From the NCBI GenBank assembly GCA_963920635.1, contig OY987308.1, positions 3,476,225 to 3,540,224 of the forward strand: a stretch of 64,000 nucleotides of DNA, read 5' to 3'. Both the position numbers and the translations under genes were made by a program. The notes under the pieces are model-generated. The model was not told the origin of the DNA. It did not search any database and saw only the letters and a list, made by a program, of their open reading frames with translations. The DNA comes from Pseudeuparius sepicola. Taxonomy: Eukaryota > Arthropoda > Insecta > Coleoptera > Anthribidae. Position 1 is the first letter of the stretch. Each line of letters begins with the position of its first letter. Shown piece after piece: positions 11,939 to 21,292 of this stretch.

Positions 11939-12343
11939 TTAGCAATAGTGTTATACTGGTTTAAATTTACATTAATACATACAACAGAATGATTTTTATC
12001 CTATTCTAGTACAACTTGTTGATATAAAACAAACCCAAATTAATATACCCTCAGATTCTTATAAATCAGTTGTAGTACAATTTTTTTTTTCAGAAACGGA
12101 GATACAGTTTATTTGCTTTAATACATATTTTTAAGTGAATTTACGAACACTGTTGTACTCTTTTATATGTACTTGTTGACTGATTTAAAAATAGATAATA
12201 AGTTGTACTGATTCTGGATATCGTGTTAGAATAATGGTTTATGCTGAAAGAGTACAACCGTTTTCCTATCCCATATAGAGTACAACTTTCAACTCAAAGT
12301 AATACAATGTTTAACTTAAATCAGTACAAATTTTTTCTCAGTG
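11939..12343. repeat. Right subterminal repeat field of the 5-kb TA element
   Basis: GTACAACT (about 12011), GTTGTAGTAC (about 12069), GTTGTACTC (about 12152), GTTGTACTG (about 12204), GTACAACCG (about 12252) and GTACAACTT (about 12282) occur within 300 bp of the right end. No coding signature. Confidence 0.5.
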
Positions 12344-13062
12344 TATTATAAAATAGAACGTAATTGCTGACTATGTGAAAATAAAAAAAAAATCAGAAAA
12401 TTAGCCATATCTCTTTTATTTTTTGTAATAACTATGCCGAGTATTATATCTTTGGAAAGCTCAAAAAATGGTCGATTTGATAAGGCCACAGCCAACTATG
12501 ATTTACATTAAAAAAAGACACAAGTTTATGTCATATCTCAAAAATTACAAACAACATAAAAAATTGGATAAGATTATCTTATTAAACCCAAAATTATCTA
12601 CAATTTTTGTTTCTACAGTTTTTCTGTATTATCAGAAATAACGGAGCTACAGAGATCTGATGAAAAAGCAAAAAATCACTGTTTTCAAAATATCTAGTGA
12701 GCCATGAACTTTTTTGAAAATCCAAAAGGGGCATTTGATTAAGCATTCAAAACTGCAATTCTTTCCCCATTTAACCTGTGTTCTAGCTCTGCTAGTTTCC
12801 GAGATCCCCATAGTGGGCATCGAAAAAAACTCACCCTGTATAATGATCCGGAAATTGATGTTCCCTAATTTTTTCCAAAAAATGATTACCTACTGTTTCT
12901 GATAAATGAATTTGAGGTCAAAGTTTAGTTCGTTTACTGTTAAGAATTTATTAATTTTCCAGGCAACTTGAAAAAGTTGTCTTTTAACTAGTTTGGGGGC
13001 GAAAAACCCAATTAAAATTCGATGAATCCGCTTTTTTTTTGTTCACTAAACAAATTTCGTAG

Positions 13063-13420
13063 GCTGGCGATACGATCGACGTAACGTCTATGAGTGCAAG
13101 CGGCCAGTGGAAAGGAATCTGCAGAGGAAGGAAGGGGACTTTTAAGTTTATCAACGTCGAGCTGCTCTCCGAAAGGAGTGTTAAACCAAGAAGGGAAGTC
13201 AGGTGGCAAAGAAACATAAGAATCCGACCGGTATCGGTCGAGGATCTCCTTCAGAAGATATCGCTTCCGGAATACATCTCGGTGTTCGTCTTGAACGGTT
13301 ACGAAGACCTCGAATTGTTCAAAGAAATCGAACCGTCGGACATGGACTATTTGGGGATAGTAAACGTGGAGCATAGGGCAAAGATATTGTCGGCGGTGCA
13401 ACTACTTCACGATCTAGATT
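13063..13420 (+). CDS. SASH1-like: SASH/SLY-family adaptor, exon 3 (SH3 core plus SAM domain)
   Basis: Acceptor TTTCGTAG, donor GTAAGT at 13421, phase 0 in and phase 1 out. It starts AGDTIDVTSMSASGQWKGIC and GTFKFINVELLSE: the SASH SH3 (ALYDY-like GD.ID; W.G; G.FKF..V) domain. A basic linker follows, then SVEDLLQKISLPEYISVFVL and NGYEDLELFKEIEPSDMDYL and EHRAKILSAVQLLHDLD, a complete SAM domain. In SASH1/SASH3 the same SH3-SAM spacing and the words SVEDLL, NGYEDL and EHRA occur. This is the most diagnostic exon of the gene. Confidence 0.95.
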
Positions 13421-14175
13421 GTAAGTCATCGCTTAACGGTGTTATTGATCATTAAAGGGCGGAATATATGCATTTAATTTCAATCGAAATATGCGCATAT
13501 ATATGCATCATTTTTATTTAAAATATGCAATAATATGCATTTATTTGGCCAAATATGCAATAATATGCATTTATATTGCATGTACAAATACCTTAAAAAA
13601 ACACCAAAACTGATTTTAGAGAAAGGGTTTCTTTTAAGAAAAATGAAAGGAAAACAAATACATGAAATATTATATTATAATTATAAAAACATTTAAATTT
13701 GAAATTGTATATACTCAAATTATTTTAAGAAGTCCTTACTGGGACTGTCAATTGGTAATTTCGATATCCTAAGTTGGCGTCAATGCAGCAAAAAATGCAA
13801 CCGGGTCATAAGTTCAGGTCAGTAACGAGCCCATTTGCACTAATAACATGAAAAGTTACAAGAACAATAACAACACAGATAACGGTAAAACTCACGAAAC
13901 GTACAAAACCCGCGAATGTTTTCATTGCCGAATGTTTGAACCAGTTTGAACTAGAGGCCCTGTACGACACGAAAAGTGACAGTTATTCGTTTTAACAGAG
14001 GTTGGACAACAGATTTTGGCAGATCTAGTAACATTGTTTTTATTATATTTTTATATTGGCGGGTGTCAGTTTGTCAACAAACTGTCAACAAATTATTGAG
14101 CATAGATAAGAAATAAATATACGATTATTGAGCGTGCTAATTTTCTTTTGCAAAAAGGAGTGTTAAAAGGTAAAA

Positions 14176-14328
14176 ATGGCATCTTGCGTAATAAGAAACT
14201 GCAAGAATTCTGAGCAGGATGGATTTTGCTTAACACCCTTTCAAAAAAGCGCAGAAGAACGAGCACGATGGAAAGTGCAAATGAAATACCCTAACATGAG
14301 AGTTGGAAATGATACGAAACTTTGCGAG
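14176..14328 (+). CDS. THAP-domain protein, exon 1 (N-terminal half of C2CH finger)
   Basis: Starts at ATG 14176 and encodes MASCVIRNCKNSEQDGF, then ERARWKVQMKYP, then NDTKLCE, ending in phase 0 before GTAAGT. The first zinc ligands are C4 and C9, W is the conserved THAP tryptophan, and C of LCE is the third ligand. Exon 2 supplies the His. THAP domains are the DNA-binding module of P-type transposases and of host THAP proteins; here the transposon ends show it belongs to the element. Confidence 0.78.
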
Positions 14329-15275
14329 GTAAGTAAATTTAATTACATGAGTATCTAGTTCCTTTTTATTTTTTGTTTGATCATAAGGTACCTAAATTAA
14401 TATTAAATATTAGTACCTATTAGTACCTATTTGTTTTCAATAAAAGTCCATAAGGTTATACAAACCACTTATTAGAATTCTTATGAAAATTTCCCAATGT
14501 TAAAGAGATAATTCTAAAGTTTTTGCCTTCAAGGAGGTAAAACCTGTTGGGTATAGGTATTTACTGGACCAGCAAAGGCATTTTTTCGTTTTGCGTTTCA
14601 TGGAATAATAAAAAATGTATTTATTATATAAGTTGTGCGTGATAACTTTGGATTGGTTTATAATATTTTGTTACTGTAAAGGAAATTTTTCTACGACAAA
14701 ATTCTCATAACGAAGAGACGTATATTCCAGAAAACTATACAGGATCTTCCACATCAAAACTTCCACCTCCATAATTTTTTGACCTATTTTGTTAATTTTT
14801 TAAAATTTTCGTTGCTTCTCGAAAGGAGAAAACTAAAAAATACGAAAAAAGTTGTTTGCAATTAGAAAATTCTTCCTATCGTGAAATTTGGAATGAGACT
14901 GTAATATAATTTAATTCGTAAATACTTGTTCTAATACATTTTTTCGAAACCTCCTACAGGAAAAAACGCCACGAATAGCAATAAAATACTTACAAAATCT
15001 TACTTGTAAGGATATTTTAGAATTTATAATAACTGTTAGAGAGACAGTTTTGAAGGAGCTTTATTTTCCACTAAGACCAACAAAATCGGACAAAAAAGAA
15101 GTTAACACGGGTGGGAATTCTATATAAAGAACCCTTTTTGTGTAGTCAGTTAAATGTGTGAGCTTATTTTGTATTAATATTCCATTACAAATTTCTTGCT
15201 GATAAAAAAATAGCATTTGATGGCAGCGTTTTATTATGTTTAGGTAGCTTAAATTTAGTTCTTTAACTTTCACAG

Positions 15276-15482
15276 GTTCACTTCTTCGACATGGATTTTG
15301 AGTGTCAGGTTGTGCTGAAGAAACGATCCTCTCCTGCAACGTTTGATGAACGTGACTTCAGCAAGAAAGAACCATTAAATATGTATAAATTTCTGAGAAC
15401 TTGTACTAGTTTCATTTTTCCTATTTACTTACAATATATCTTTGAAAACAAAAACACTGTTGTCTTCTTTTTTGAAATATAG
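15276..15482 (+). CDS. THAP-domain protein, exon 2 (His ligand and following tail)
   Basis: Acceptor CTTTCACAG at 15267-15275. The frame begins VHFFDMDFE, completing the C-x2-H ligand pair (C-E-V-H) and the conserved F of THAP domains, then continues through a basic region (LKKRSSP) to a stop at 15482. A further donor may cut this exon earlier. No transposase catalytic segment was found before the right end of the element, so function is doubtful. Confidence 0.62.
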   Translation, partial: VHFFDMDFECQVVLKKRSSPATFDERDFSKKEPLNMYKFLRTCTSFIFPIYLQYIFENKNTVVFFFEI

Positions 15483-16805
15483 ATGATCTCTCTTGCATTG
15501 AAAAGTTATTAACTTTTATTTACAAAAAATGAAAGAAAGACTAATATCGATATTAAATACCTAGGTACTCATTTTTTTATTCAGCCTAATTCGATTAACC
15601 ATGTATTTCAATAGTGGTTGATTCATATTACCAAAACAAACTTACCAACTTTTTATTCCGTACAAATTTCAGTATTAATTGTCTTAAAATTTTGACGGTA
15701 GGTATAAGAAGAGAGTTTGAAGAAACGAAACTATACAGTTTAAACCATTTAAAAGACCTTTTTGATTTTTATTTTTAAATGAAAGGAATAATAATTATTA
15801 TTGCAGCTACGATTCCTATTGAAGAAATATTCGAAAGTTTAGTTAGTTGGTATGCTAGAGCCTTGTTTAATTTTATGTATCTACATAAGTATACCACATT
15901 CCTACAAAAATTTAATAAATGTTTTTATCCTGATATCCTAAAATTGCTGTTTGCTTGGAACAAATTATATGTTTCTTCACTTTTCCATTCAAACTTCAAT
16001 AATTATTATTAGTGAAGCTTTGCAAATAACATACTTACTACCTACCCAATTTATTGGTTTTATCTATATTTTTATACATTTTAAACTGTGCCCTCATCTA
16101 CCTACGTTTATGGCAGTTAAATGTCGTTAGCTTAACCTTTAAATCTAATTTTGACACATCCTGCTGCTAGGGGAATGATAGAAAGAGCGAAAAAATATAT
16201 GTCTGTTGCACAAAATGAATTTCATAGGGAAAATAAGACCCTCGCCAGAGAGAGAGAGAGATCCGATCGTTGTCCAACCTCTGTTAAAACGAATAACTGT
16301 CACTTTCCGTGTCATACAGGGCCTCTAGTTTGAACGATCTGGAAAACCTTCCCTGTCACTTTGACACACCGAAGCTAAATTTGCCTGAGTCCGCCCATAG
16401 ACGCTGCCAAAAGCAGCTGATTATACCAAAATACCAAAATGAAAGTGTTTCCATGACGTTTGAAATTATTATTAAAATGAGTTGTAGTAATAGTTATTTT
16501 TATTTATAGCGGTATAATCGAGATTGCAATAGGGTTTTTATTTTAGTATGTTCTTTTTTCCGTATCACTTGGGTAACTTTTCACATCATAAATCAATGAG
16601 TGACGTCATTAACTGGTTGAGACGCATATACCAATGTTATACCCATGGTTAACAGAAAATTCCTAGGGATTTTGTGGAGAATGTCATCTGACAAAATCGG
16701 GACTTCTTACAGTAATCGGGGTATAGTAGGAATTTATGATTAACTACTTTTCAAAGTTTTCCAATAAAAATCTTTGCCTTCTGTCGGTAAAAATATGTTT
16801 ATATA

Positions 16806-17760
16806 CAGGGTGGAACTGAATCATGGTACACCCCACTTTTTTCCCTTGTTTTTTGAGATACAATTTTGAAATTTGGCATGTCGATGTTACTTTATAAATG
16901 TCACTTTTTGACGTGTAAATTCATTTATTTCCGATTCCGGTTTTACGGGAAGTGACATTCACTTTTGTTTTTTAAATTGAACACCCTGTATATTATTTAA
17001 GTTTCGGATTCTCCTCGATGTACTGAAACCAACGATGCCTCACAAGTGACATTTTGGCTGACAGAAAGTGGTTTTTCTTTAACTTATTTGGATTTGTAAT
17101 AATAAACTGAAGGTGGCTATGAAACAAATGAACTTCGACAAACTGAACATCTTTAATGAACTGCCAAACCGTCTGTCTACAGAAAAGTACTTATCTTATA
17201 ATAAACTACGGTATCAATGTGTTGTCGACTAAAACAATTGCAAAAATAGTGTTTGCAAAATGCCGCAAACATTTTTTCTATTTTGAGTGTTATTTATGGA
17301 GAAAAGTTTTAAGTTAATTTTTCAGAAGTACCCCTAAATAATACGAAAAAATCAAATTTGCTATGAAACCATGACACATATGAAAAAATTCTAAGTGAAC
17401 GTTTTTGTTTACAATAAAAAATTACATAAGAATTTGAATACATTCTATACAATGTGGTTCTATTTTTTTTCTAAAATAAATTATAGTAATTACCCATTTC
17501 TACGCCACTGGTTGTTCAAGATGTTTGATATTGACAGGTTTTATGCTAACCCATGCCGTTATAACGTGTACCAAATATGACTTAAATATCTGAACTAGTT
17601 TGTAAAATATTCAACAAATTCCACATATTTCTTGCAACTTTAACACCCTGTAACTTTTTTATAAGGCCTTAAAATGATATAGTTTATAGAAGAAAGTGGG
17701 GTTATTTTTTGGTTTTCTATCACCTGCTGAAGTGTTGCAGATTAAAACCGAATCGCCCTG
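16806..17760. mobile_element. TA-flanked MITE-like element in the outer element
   Basis: Left TA-CAGGGTGGAACTGAATCATG and right AAAACCGAATCGCCCTG-TA form short imperfect inverted ends; GATACAATTTTGAAATTTGG-type text near the left is typical of such insect elements. It holds no coding signature (the 61-codon frame at 17395 is AT-rich and featureless). Confidence 0.5.
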
Positions 17761-17818
17761 TATATGCAATTGCATATATTCCGCCCTTTATTGATCATAT
17801 TGTCATTCTACATTTCAG

Positions 17819-18021
17819 CTGGTAGCGATACCGAAGTGGACCTGGCGGCGAACGGGAGGTACTCGAGCGGTAGCGTGTGCTGCGAGGTTGAGAGCATGAA
17901 CCCGGCTAGGGTAGACGGTGGCGATCGACCGGTTGATGCTGGCAACAATCTGGACGCGGTGGTCGAGAAATGCAACAGCGAGATATTGGCTAGGATGAGG
18001 AGAGCACAGAAAGGCGTTAAG
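17819..18021 (+). CDS. SASH1-like: SASH/SLY-family adaptor, exon 4
   Basis: Acceptor TACATTTCAG, donor GTGAGT at 18022; phase 1 in (T+CT gives Ser), phase 0 out. It begins SGSDTEVDLAANGRYSSGSV right after the SAM domain, where SASH proteins have a Ser/Asp-rich region, and ends EKCNSEILARMRRAQKGVK, a basic helix. The exon is GC-rich compared with its intron. Sequence beyond the SAM is family-variable, so the call rests on phase, splice sites and position. Confidence 0.85.
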
Positions 18022-18189
18022 GTGAGTAATAGTGGAGTCAACCGGGAAAATAACTTCGAACAAATTCCGGGAGTTTTAGATTTTGTTGTAATGTGTTCGT
18101 TCTGATGTCTTAAAACCAGGGACCGATGGGGTAGGGTCAACCGGCCCGGGAAGTTTAGTCATTCCGGCCCAATAAGATATGTTGCAATA

Positions 18190-18457
18190 AAAAGCAAAAT
18201 ACATATTATAATAATAATAATAATAATAATGTCTTTTATTTTAATATTACAATTTTATACAACAATTTATAAATAATCAATTCTATCCTATCAGCTGGCG
18301 AAGTCTAGCCAATGGCTACTCAAACTTAATCCGCCCATAGAATTTTTAAAAAAATTAATAAAAAAAAATGAATCACGCTATAAACACATGCGAAACAAAC
18401 AAACTAATAAGTCTAAGAATTCTGATTAAAGAAAAAAGAAAATCAATAATAATAATG
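18190..18457 (-). repeat. Probable LINE 3' tail with (TAA)n, minus strand
   Basis: An ATAATAATAATAATAATAAT run at about 18206-18230 is followed by GTCTTTTATTTTAATATTAC. On the minus strand this reads as an AT-rich 3' UTR ending in AAAAGAC(ATT)n, a form common for insect LINEs. No coding part was identified. Confidence 0.35.
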
Positions 18458-18824
18458 GAAAGATTTTTAGTACCTGTAATAATTATAAATAATAAATGAT
18501 GTTTAGTGGCATATCAGGTAAGGATATCAATTGAAAAAAATGCACTCCAGCCGGGACTTGAACCCCGGACTCCTACTGTGGCCGTAGGCACTTTAACCAA
18601 CTAAGCTACCGGAAATATGGGTTCCATCGGCTAGGTGTTATTTATTCCAATTGATATATAGTTAGTAGCGGTGAGATGTAGAAGACTTCGGCGTCTTCTA
18701 CAGCTATTAGAAGGGGTTAGAGGGTGTAGGGAATGGAGTGCATTTTTTCAATTGATATCCTTACCTGATATGCCACTAAACATCATTTATTATTTATAAT
18801 TATTACAGGTACTAAAAATCTTTC
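18458..18824. mobile_element. Foldback carrying a tRNA-like gene, copy 1
   Basis: GAAAGATTTTTAGTACCTGT at the left is the inverse of the right end, and the inverted arms match for about 92 bp with almost no mismatch, through AATTGAAAAAAATGCACTCC. Between the arms is a 72-nt tRNA-like sequence and a unique part with a short hairpin (GTAGAAGAC-TTCGGC-GTCTTCTAC near 18679). A shorter copy sits at 46694-46953. Confidence 0.7.
18544..18615 (-). tRNA. tRNA-like sequence inside foldback, copy 1 (probably non-functional)
   Basis: Read on the minus strand it has an A-box-like TAGCTTAGTTGGTTAAAGTG, an anticodon stem CCTAC/GTAGG closing loop GGCCACA, and a B-box GGTTCAAGTCC. Length is 72 nt. The loop has G instead of the usual T at position 33, and the T stem has one G-G mismatch absent in copy 2, so it is more likely a mobile-element head than a working tRNA. 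Confidence 0.5.
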
Positions 18825-18958
18825 TGTGTTTCATAGTCTGGCTTTGACATTGTAGGTTAGAATTTCCACGTTCGATACTTGCATTAAGTCGCTATATGTC
18901 GAATATTGTGGGTGGAAGAACAAATAGGAAGTTTACATAACCAACAATAATGAATGGT

Positions 18959-19490
18959 TTCCCTTCCTTTTTTTCCCCTCCATTTTTCGACAGTAATAAT
19001 GATTCACGAATCTATCCTTAACAAGGTCATCGAATAACAGTGCACTAAAATTACTCACTTACACGGTACACTTAATTCTCTTCACTATTCGTTCACCACT
19101 TTTCACTTTTATTCGCTTCGAGTTCGCATGGAACAATACTGCCGTAAGCGCGGTCACGCGCCGCGGCGCCGCTTATATAGCAGCCCAGTAGCCGTCCAGA
19201 AACTTCCACGAACTTCCACAAAGTTCCGCTCATTTCGACCGAGGGGCGTGGCGAATAATCGAGAAACAACGCAAAGTGTCCCTACAATACAAAATAGTTC
19301 GGCTGCAACTGCGTCTGCCTCTCGTCAAAAGATGGCGCTAGGCGCTACTATTACTACATATATTCAAACGTAATAATAATTTAACTCTTCACTCCTCGTA
19401 TTTTTTCGGTATAATATTAGGTAATATTTTGCTTATTTCGGGGGGGGGGGTTTGAACCCCCGAAACCCTCCCCCCTTGGCTACGCCCGTG
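18959..19490 (-). mobile_element. hAT derivative, one end truncated (copy 2)
   Basis: From CCCTTCCTTTTTTTCCCCTCC to TTGGCTACGCCCGTG it is nearly identical to the promoter-proximal part of the full copies. The C-terminal ORF half and the other TIR are missing. It lies directly upstream of the SASH-like exon 5: only 22 bp separate the TIR from the exon, so the element abuts the acceptor's pyrimidine tract. Confidence 0.85.
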
Positions 19491-19512
19491 CTTTAGCGTG
19501 TTTTCCTTTCAG

Positions 19513-19794
19513 GGCGAAATTCCCTACGAACCGAACATCCCCAGTTCGTCCAGCGGCGAGCTGCAGCCGAAGCCGAAGGACACCTACGTCGGCGTCCACG
19601 GCCAGACGATGCTGGCCGATCCCTGCCGAAGGTCGGCGAGATCCAGAAGGCCGGGGGACGAGGCGGTCGAGGCGGATCCCAAGTTGGCCGTGGCGAAGTA
19701 CGCCGCTTCGGGGTGTCCCGATCTGTCGCACGAGAATTCTTCGATAGTGATATTGGGGCGGAGCTGCCTGAGCGAGAAGTCGAGCGACAGCGGG
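19513..19794 (+). CDS. SASH1-like: SASH/SLY-family adaptor, exon 5
   Basis: Acceptor TTTTCCTTTCAG, donor GTGAGT at 19795; 94 codons, phase 0 both sides. It begins GEIPYEPNIPSSSSGELQPK, has a basic patch RRSARSRR and ends SCLSEKSSDSG. The SDSG ending resembles the DSGCYES region downstream of the SAM domain in vertebrate SASH proteins. GC content is strikingly higher than surrounding introns. No domain is expected here. A 29-nt piece spanning its acceptor is duplicated at 23663-23691. Confidence 0.85.
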
Positions 19795-19890
19795 GTGAGT
19801 ACGATCGCACCGAGTCCCCGTCATATACAGGGTGGCCCATTTCAAATGGAAGCATCCCCGTAAAATTTTTTTCTACTCCTATGCAACCTA

Positions 19891-20170
19891 ATGCAAAATG
19901 CCCTTAACATTATCAGCAATTGGAGCCATGAAGAGGGGCTTAGTGTCAATCCAAGCAAGACGGTTCTAGTTCCGTTTACAAAAAGAAGGAAGCTCAACCT
20001 GAAAGCACCCACGCTAAACAACAAGGAACTTACATTTTCCAGTGAAGTGAAATATCTAGGAGTCATACTAGACTCCAAACTTTCCTGGAACCAACATCTA
20101 CAAAAAACCATTGCCAAAGCGACAGCGGCTTTATGGTCATGCCGCGCGCTATTTGGCAAATCATGGGGAT
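19891..20170 (+). pseudogene. LINE reverse transcriptase C-terminal part (before hAT insertion)
   Basis: The frame reads NIISNWSHEEGLSVNPSKT, VPFTKRRKLN, VKYLGVILDSKLSWNQHLQK and ends at the hAT insertion. The GL.VNP.KT and YLG..LD..L.W..H motifs are the thumb-side signature of non-LTR reverse transcriptases. After the hAT copy the frame resumes at 21293 with LKPEMI...YFTVVRPIITYASLIWWP in a shifted frame. Confidence 0.82.
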
Positions 20171-21284
20171 CACGGGCGTAGCCAGGATTTAGTTTTGGGG
20201 GGGGGTTAGTTTGAGAAGTAAATAAAACAACAAAAATATACTTATGTGAAATTTAATATCTATATATTCATCCGAAAAACTACGACATATTTATAAAGTT
20301 CTTAACTTTAAATGAAATGGATAAATTAACTTCGTTCCTCTGCGCTAAATCTAAAACCATTAAAGAAGAAATCTTCGGCTTTTTCTTTTAAATATATCCA
20401 CTACTTCATCTGCATGAATTTCTGTTCCATAGTGAATGTTCATTAGAGCCAAACCATTAAGTCTGTTTTCACTTGTAGTGTTTCGTAAATAGTTTTTCAG
20501 TCTCCTTAGGCTCGAGAAAGACCTTTCTGGGGTAGCAGTGGATACAGGAATGGTAGCGAAGATTTGTAGTAATGTGTAAATATTAGGATAAAGGTTTTTA
20601 TCGCACATATCTAGGCATTCCAAACTAGATTTCGGGGTAGGCAGTCTTCTTATCAGCATGCAAGGTAGCTGAAGCTTTGATAGCTAAATCCAAATTAGTT
20701 TCTTGACCTTGACTACACCACTTTTTCCAGTAGTCCATACCTTTAGGTTTATCACCCTTCCTTTTTTTCCCCTCCATTTTTCGACAGTAATAATGATTCA
20801 CGTATCTATCCTTAACAAGGTCATCGAATAACAGTGCACTAAAATAATTACTCACTTACACGGTACACTTAATTTTCTTCACTATTCGTTCACCACTTTT
20901 CACTTTTATTTTCTTCGAGTTCGCATGGAACAATACTGCCGTAAGCGCGGTCACGCGCCGCGGCGCCGCTTATATAGCAGCCCAGTAGCCGTCCAGAAAC
21001 TTCCACGAACTTCCACAAAGTTCCGCTCATTTCGACCGAGGGGCGTGGCGAATAATCGAGAAACAACGCAAAGTGTCCCTACAATACAAAATAGTTCGGC
21101 TGCAACTGCGTCTGCCTCTCGTCAAAAGATGGCGCTAGGCGCTACTATTACTACATATATTCAAACGTAATAATAATTTAACTCTTCACTCCTCGTATTT
21201 TTCGGTATAATATTAGGTAATATTTTGCTTATTTCGGGGGGGGGGGGTTGAACCCCCGAAACCCCCCCCTTGGCTACGCCCGTG
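20171..21284 (-). mobile_element. hAT deletion derivative, copy 3, 8-bp TSD, inside the LINE
   Basis: CACGGGCGTAGCCAGGATTT at the left and TTGGCTACGCCCGTG at the right, with ATGGGGAT duplicated at 20163-20170 and 21285-21292. It contains the minus-strand promoter, N-terminal stub (20855-20625) and hATC region (20659-20360). Poly-G tracts flank the inside of both TIRs. 1,114 bp. It is nearly identical to copies at 40708, 44679 and 48322, implying recent spread. Confidence 0.93.
20360..20659 (-). pseudogene. hAT dimerisation-domain ORF, copy 3
   Basis: 99 codons to the stop; TATPERSFSSLRRLKNYLRN and LALMNIHYGTEIHADEVVDI are the hATC hallmark. It overlaps the N-terminal stub frame (20625-20855) in another frame, so the two halves are not fused in frame. 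The RNase-H-like catalytic core is deleted. Confidence 0.85.
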
Positions 21285-21292
21285 ATGGGGAT

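Larger units (their letters stand above)
7259..12343. mobile_element. 5.1-kb TA-flanked element with CACYGAGAAAAA ends and subterminal GTACAAC motifs
   Basis: Ends read TA-CACCGAGAAAAACC and inverse TTTTTTCTCAGTG-TA. Removing it with one TA restores the interrupted arm of foldback C, so borders and TA duplication are well supported. GTACAAC/GTTGTAC words cluster inside both ends (about 7277-7450 and 12010-12330), as transposase-binding subterminal repeats often do. No transposase signature was found inside. Contents include a B-like fragment (9335-10055), a small foldback (10791-11305) and a Helentron-like insertion (11348-11938). Confidence 0.65.
6240..12838. mobile_element. TA-flanked foldback C with transposase remnant, inserted in the Penelope copy
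   Basis: Ends TA-CAGGGTGAGTTTTTTTCGAT and the inverse ATCGAAAAAAACTCACCCTG-TA. Arms of roughly 560 bp: left about 6240-6800; right about 7190-7256 plus 12346-12838, split by the 5-kb TA element at 7259-12343. Removing that insert and one TA restores the right arm, mirroring left-arm TTCTATTTTATAATTAGACA. The centre holds a DDE transposase fragment. Without the insert the element is about 1.5 kb. Confidence 0.8.
4688..13025 (-). mobile_element. Penelope-like element with inverted terminal repeats, interrupted
   Basis: Minus-strand reverse transcriptase and GIY-YIG frames (5109-6238) lie between inverted copies of one terminal sequence. 4690-4805 contains GGTTAAAAGACAACTTTTTC and AATTCTTAACAGTAAACGAA; 12920-13025 holds their inverses. 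Inverted LTR-like ends are a known feature of Penelope elements. The copy is interrupted at 6239 by foldback C, and the RT frame resumes at 12843 once that element and one TATA are removed. The Penelope-specific length without insertions is about 1.7 kb, so the 5' part of the ORF is missing. Confidence 0.75.
4637..13062. other. SASH-like intron filled by nested mobile elements
   Basis: The 8,426-bp intron runs from donor GTAAAT to acceptor TTTCGTAG. Almost all of it is a Penelope-like copy whose two ends are inverted repeats of each other (about 4688-4805 and 12920-13025). Inside it is foldback C, and inside that is a 5-kb TA element. Each layer is described separately. Confidence 0.8.
13952..16327 (+). 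mobile_element. THAP-domain transposon (P-superfamily-like), 2.4 kb, 8-bp TSD
   Basis: Terminal inverted repeats of about 59 bp with two mismatches start TAGAGGCCCTGTAYGACACG and run to GAGGTTGGACAAC. GTTTGAAC is duplicated at 13944-13951 and 16328-16335, and the empty site is present at about 22888-22895. Together with a spliced THAP domain, the long TIR and 8-bp duplication point to the P-element superfamily. The rest of the transposase (RNase-H-like core) was not recognised, so this is probably an internally deleted copy. Confidence 0.82.
13712..16723. mobile_element. About 0.6-kb MITE, copy 1, split by the THAP element
   Basis: Its two halves (13712-13951 and 16336-16723) are contiguous in copy 2 at 22669-23276. 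Ends TACTCAAATTATTTTAAGAAGTCC and, inverted, TACCCCGATTACTGTAAGAAGTC are imperfect inverted repeats next to TA. Copy 2 reads straight through GAACCAGTTTGAACGATCTG, giving the empty site for the THAP insertion. Confidence 0.75.
13453..17790. mobile_element. Outer element with TAAAGGGCGGAATATATGCA ends and 8-bp TSD
   Basis: The left end TAAAGGGCGGAATATATGCA is exactly inverted at the right end, and TTGATCAT stands on both sides (13445-13452 and 17791-17798). Eight-bp duplication fits hAT- or P-type transposition. It lies in the SASH-like intron between exons 3 and 4. It is loaded with later insertions (MITE at 13712, THAP element at 13952, another TA element at 16806). ATATGCAATAATATGCATTT words repeat near its left end. 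No transposase of its own was recognised. Confidence 0.8.

Noticed and set aside
13012..13401. 129-codon minus-strand ORF
   Set aside because: Antisense shadow of SASH-like exon 3, whose SH3 and SAM motifs are unambiguous.
18544..18615. Functional tRNA-Trp(CCA) gene
   Set aside because: Cloverleaf is good, but G at position 33, location within a foldback and a second truncated copy argue for a mobile-element head.
19480..19863. Minus-strand Arg/Pro-rich ORFs over 19480-19863
   Set aside because: Shadows of GC-rich SASH-like exon 5 on the + strand, which has splice sites and correct phase.
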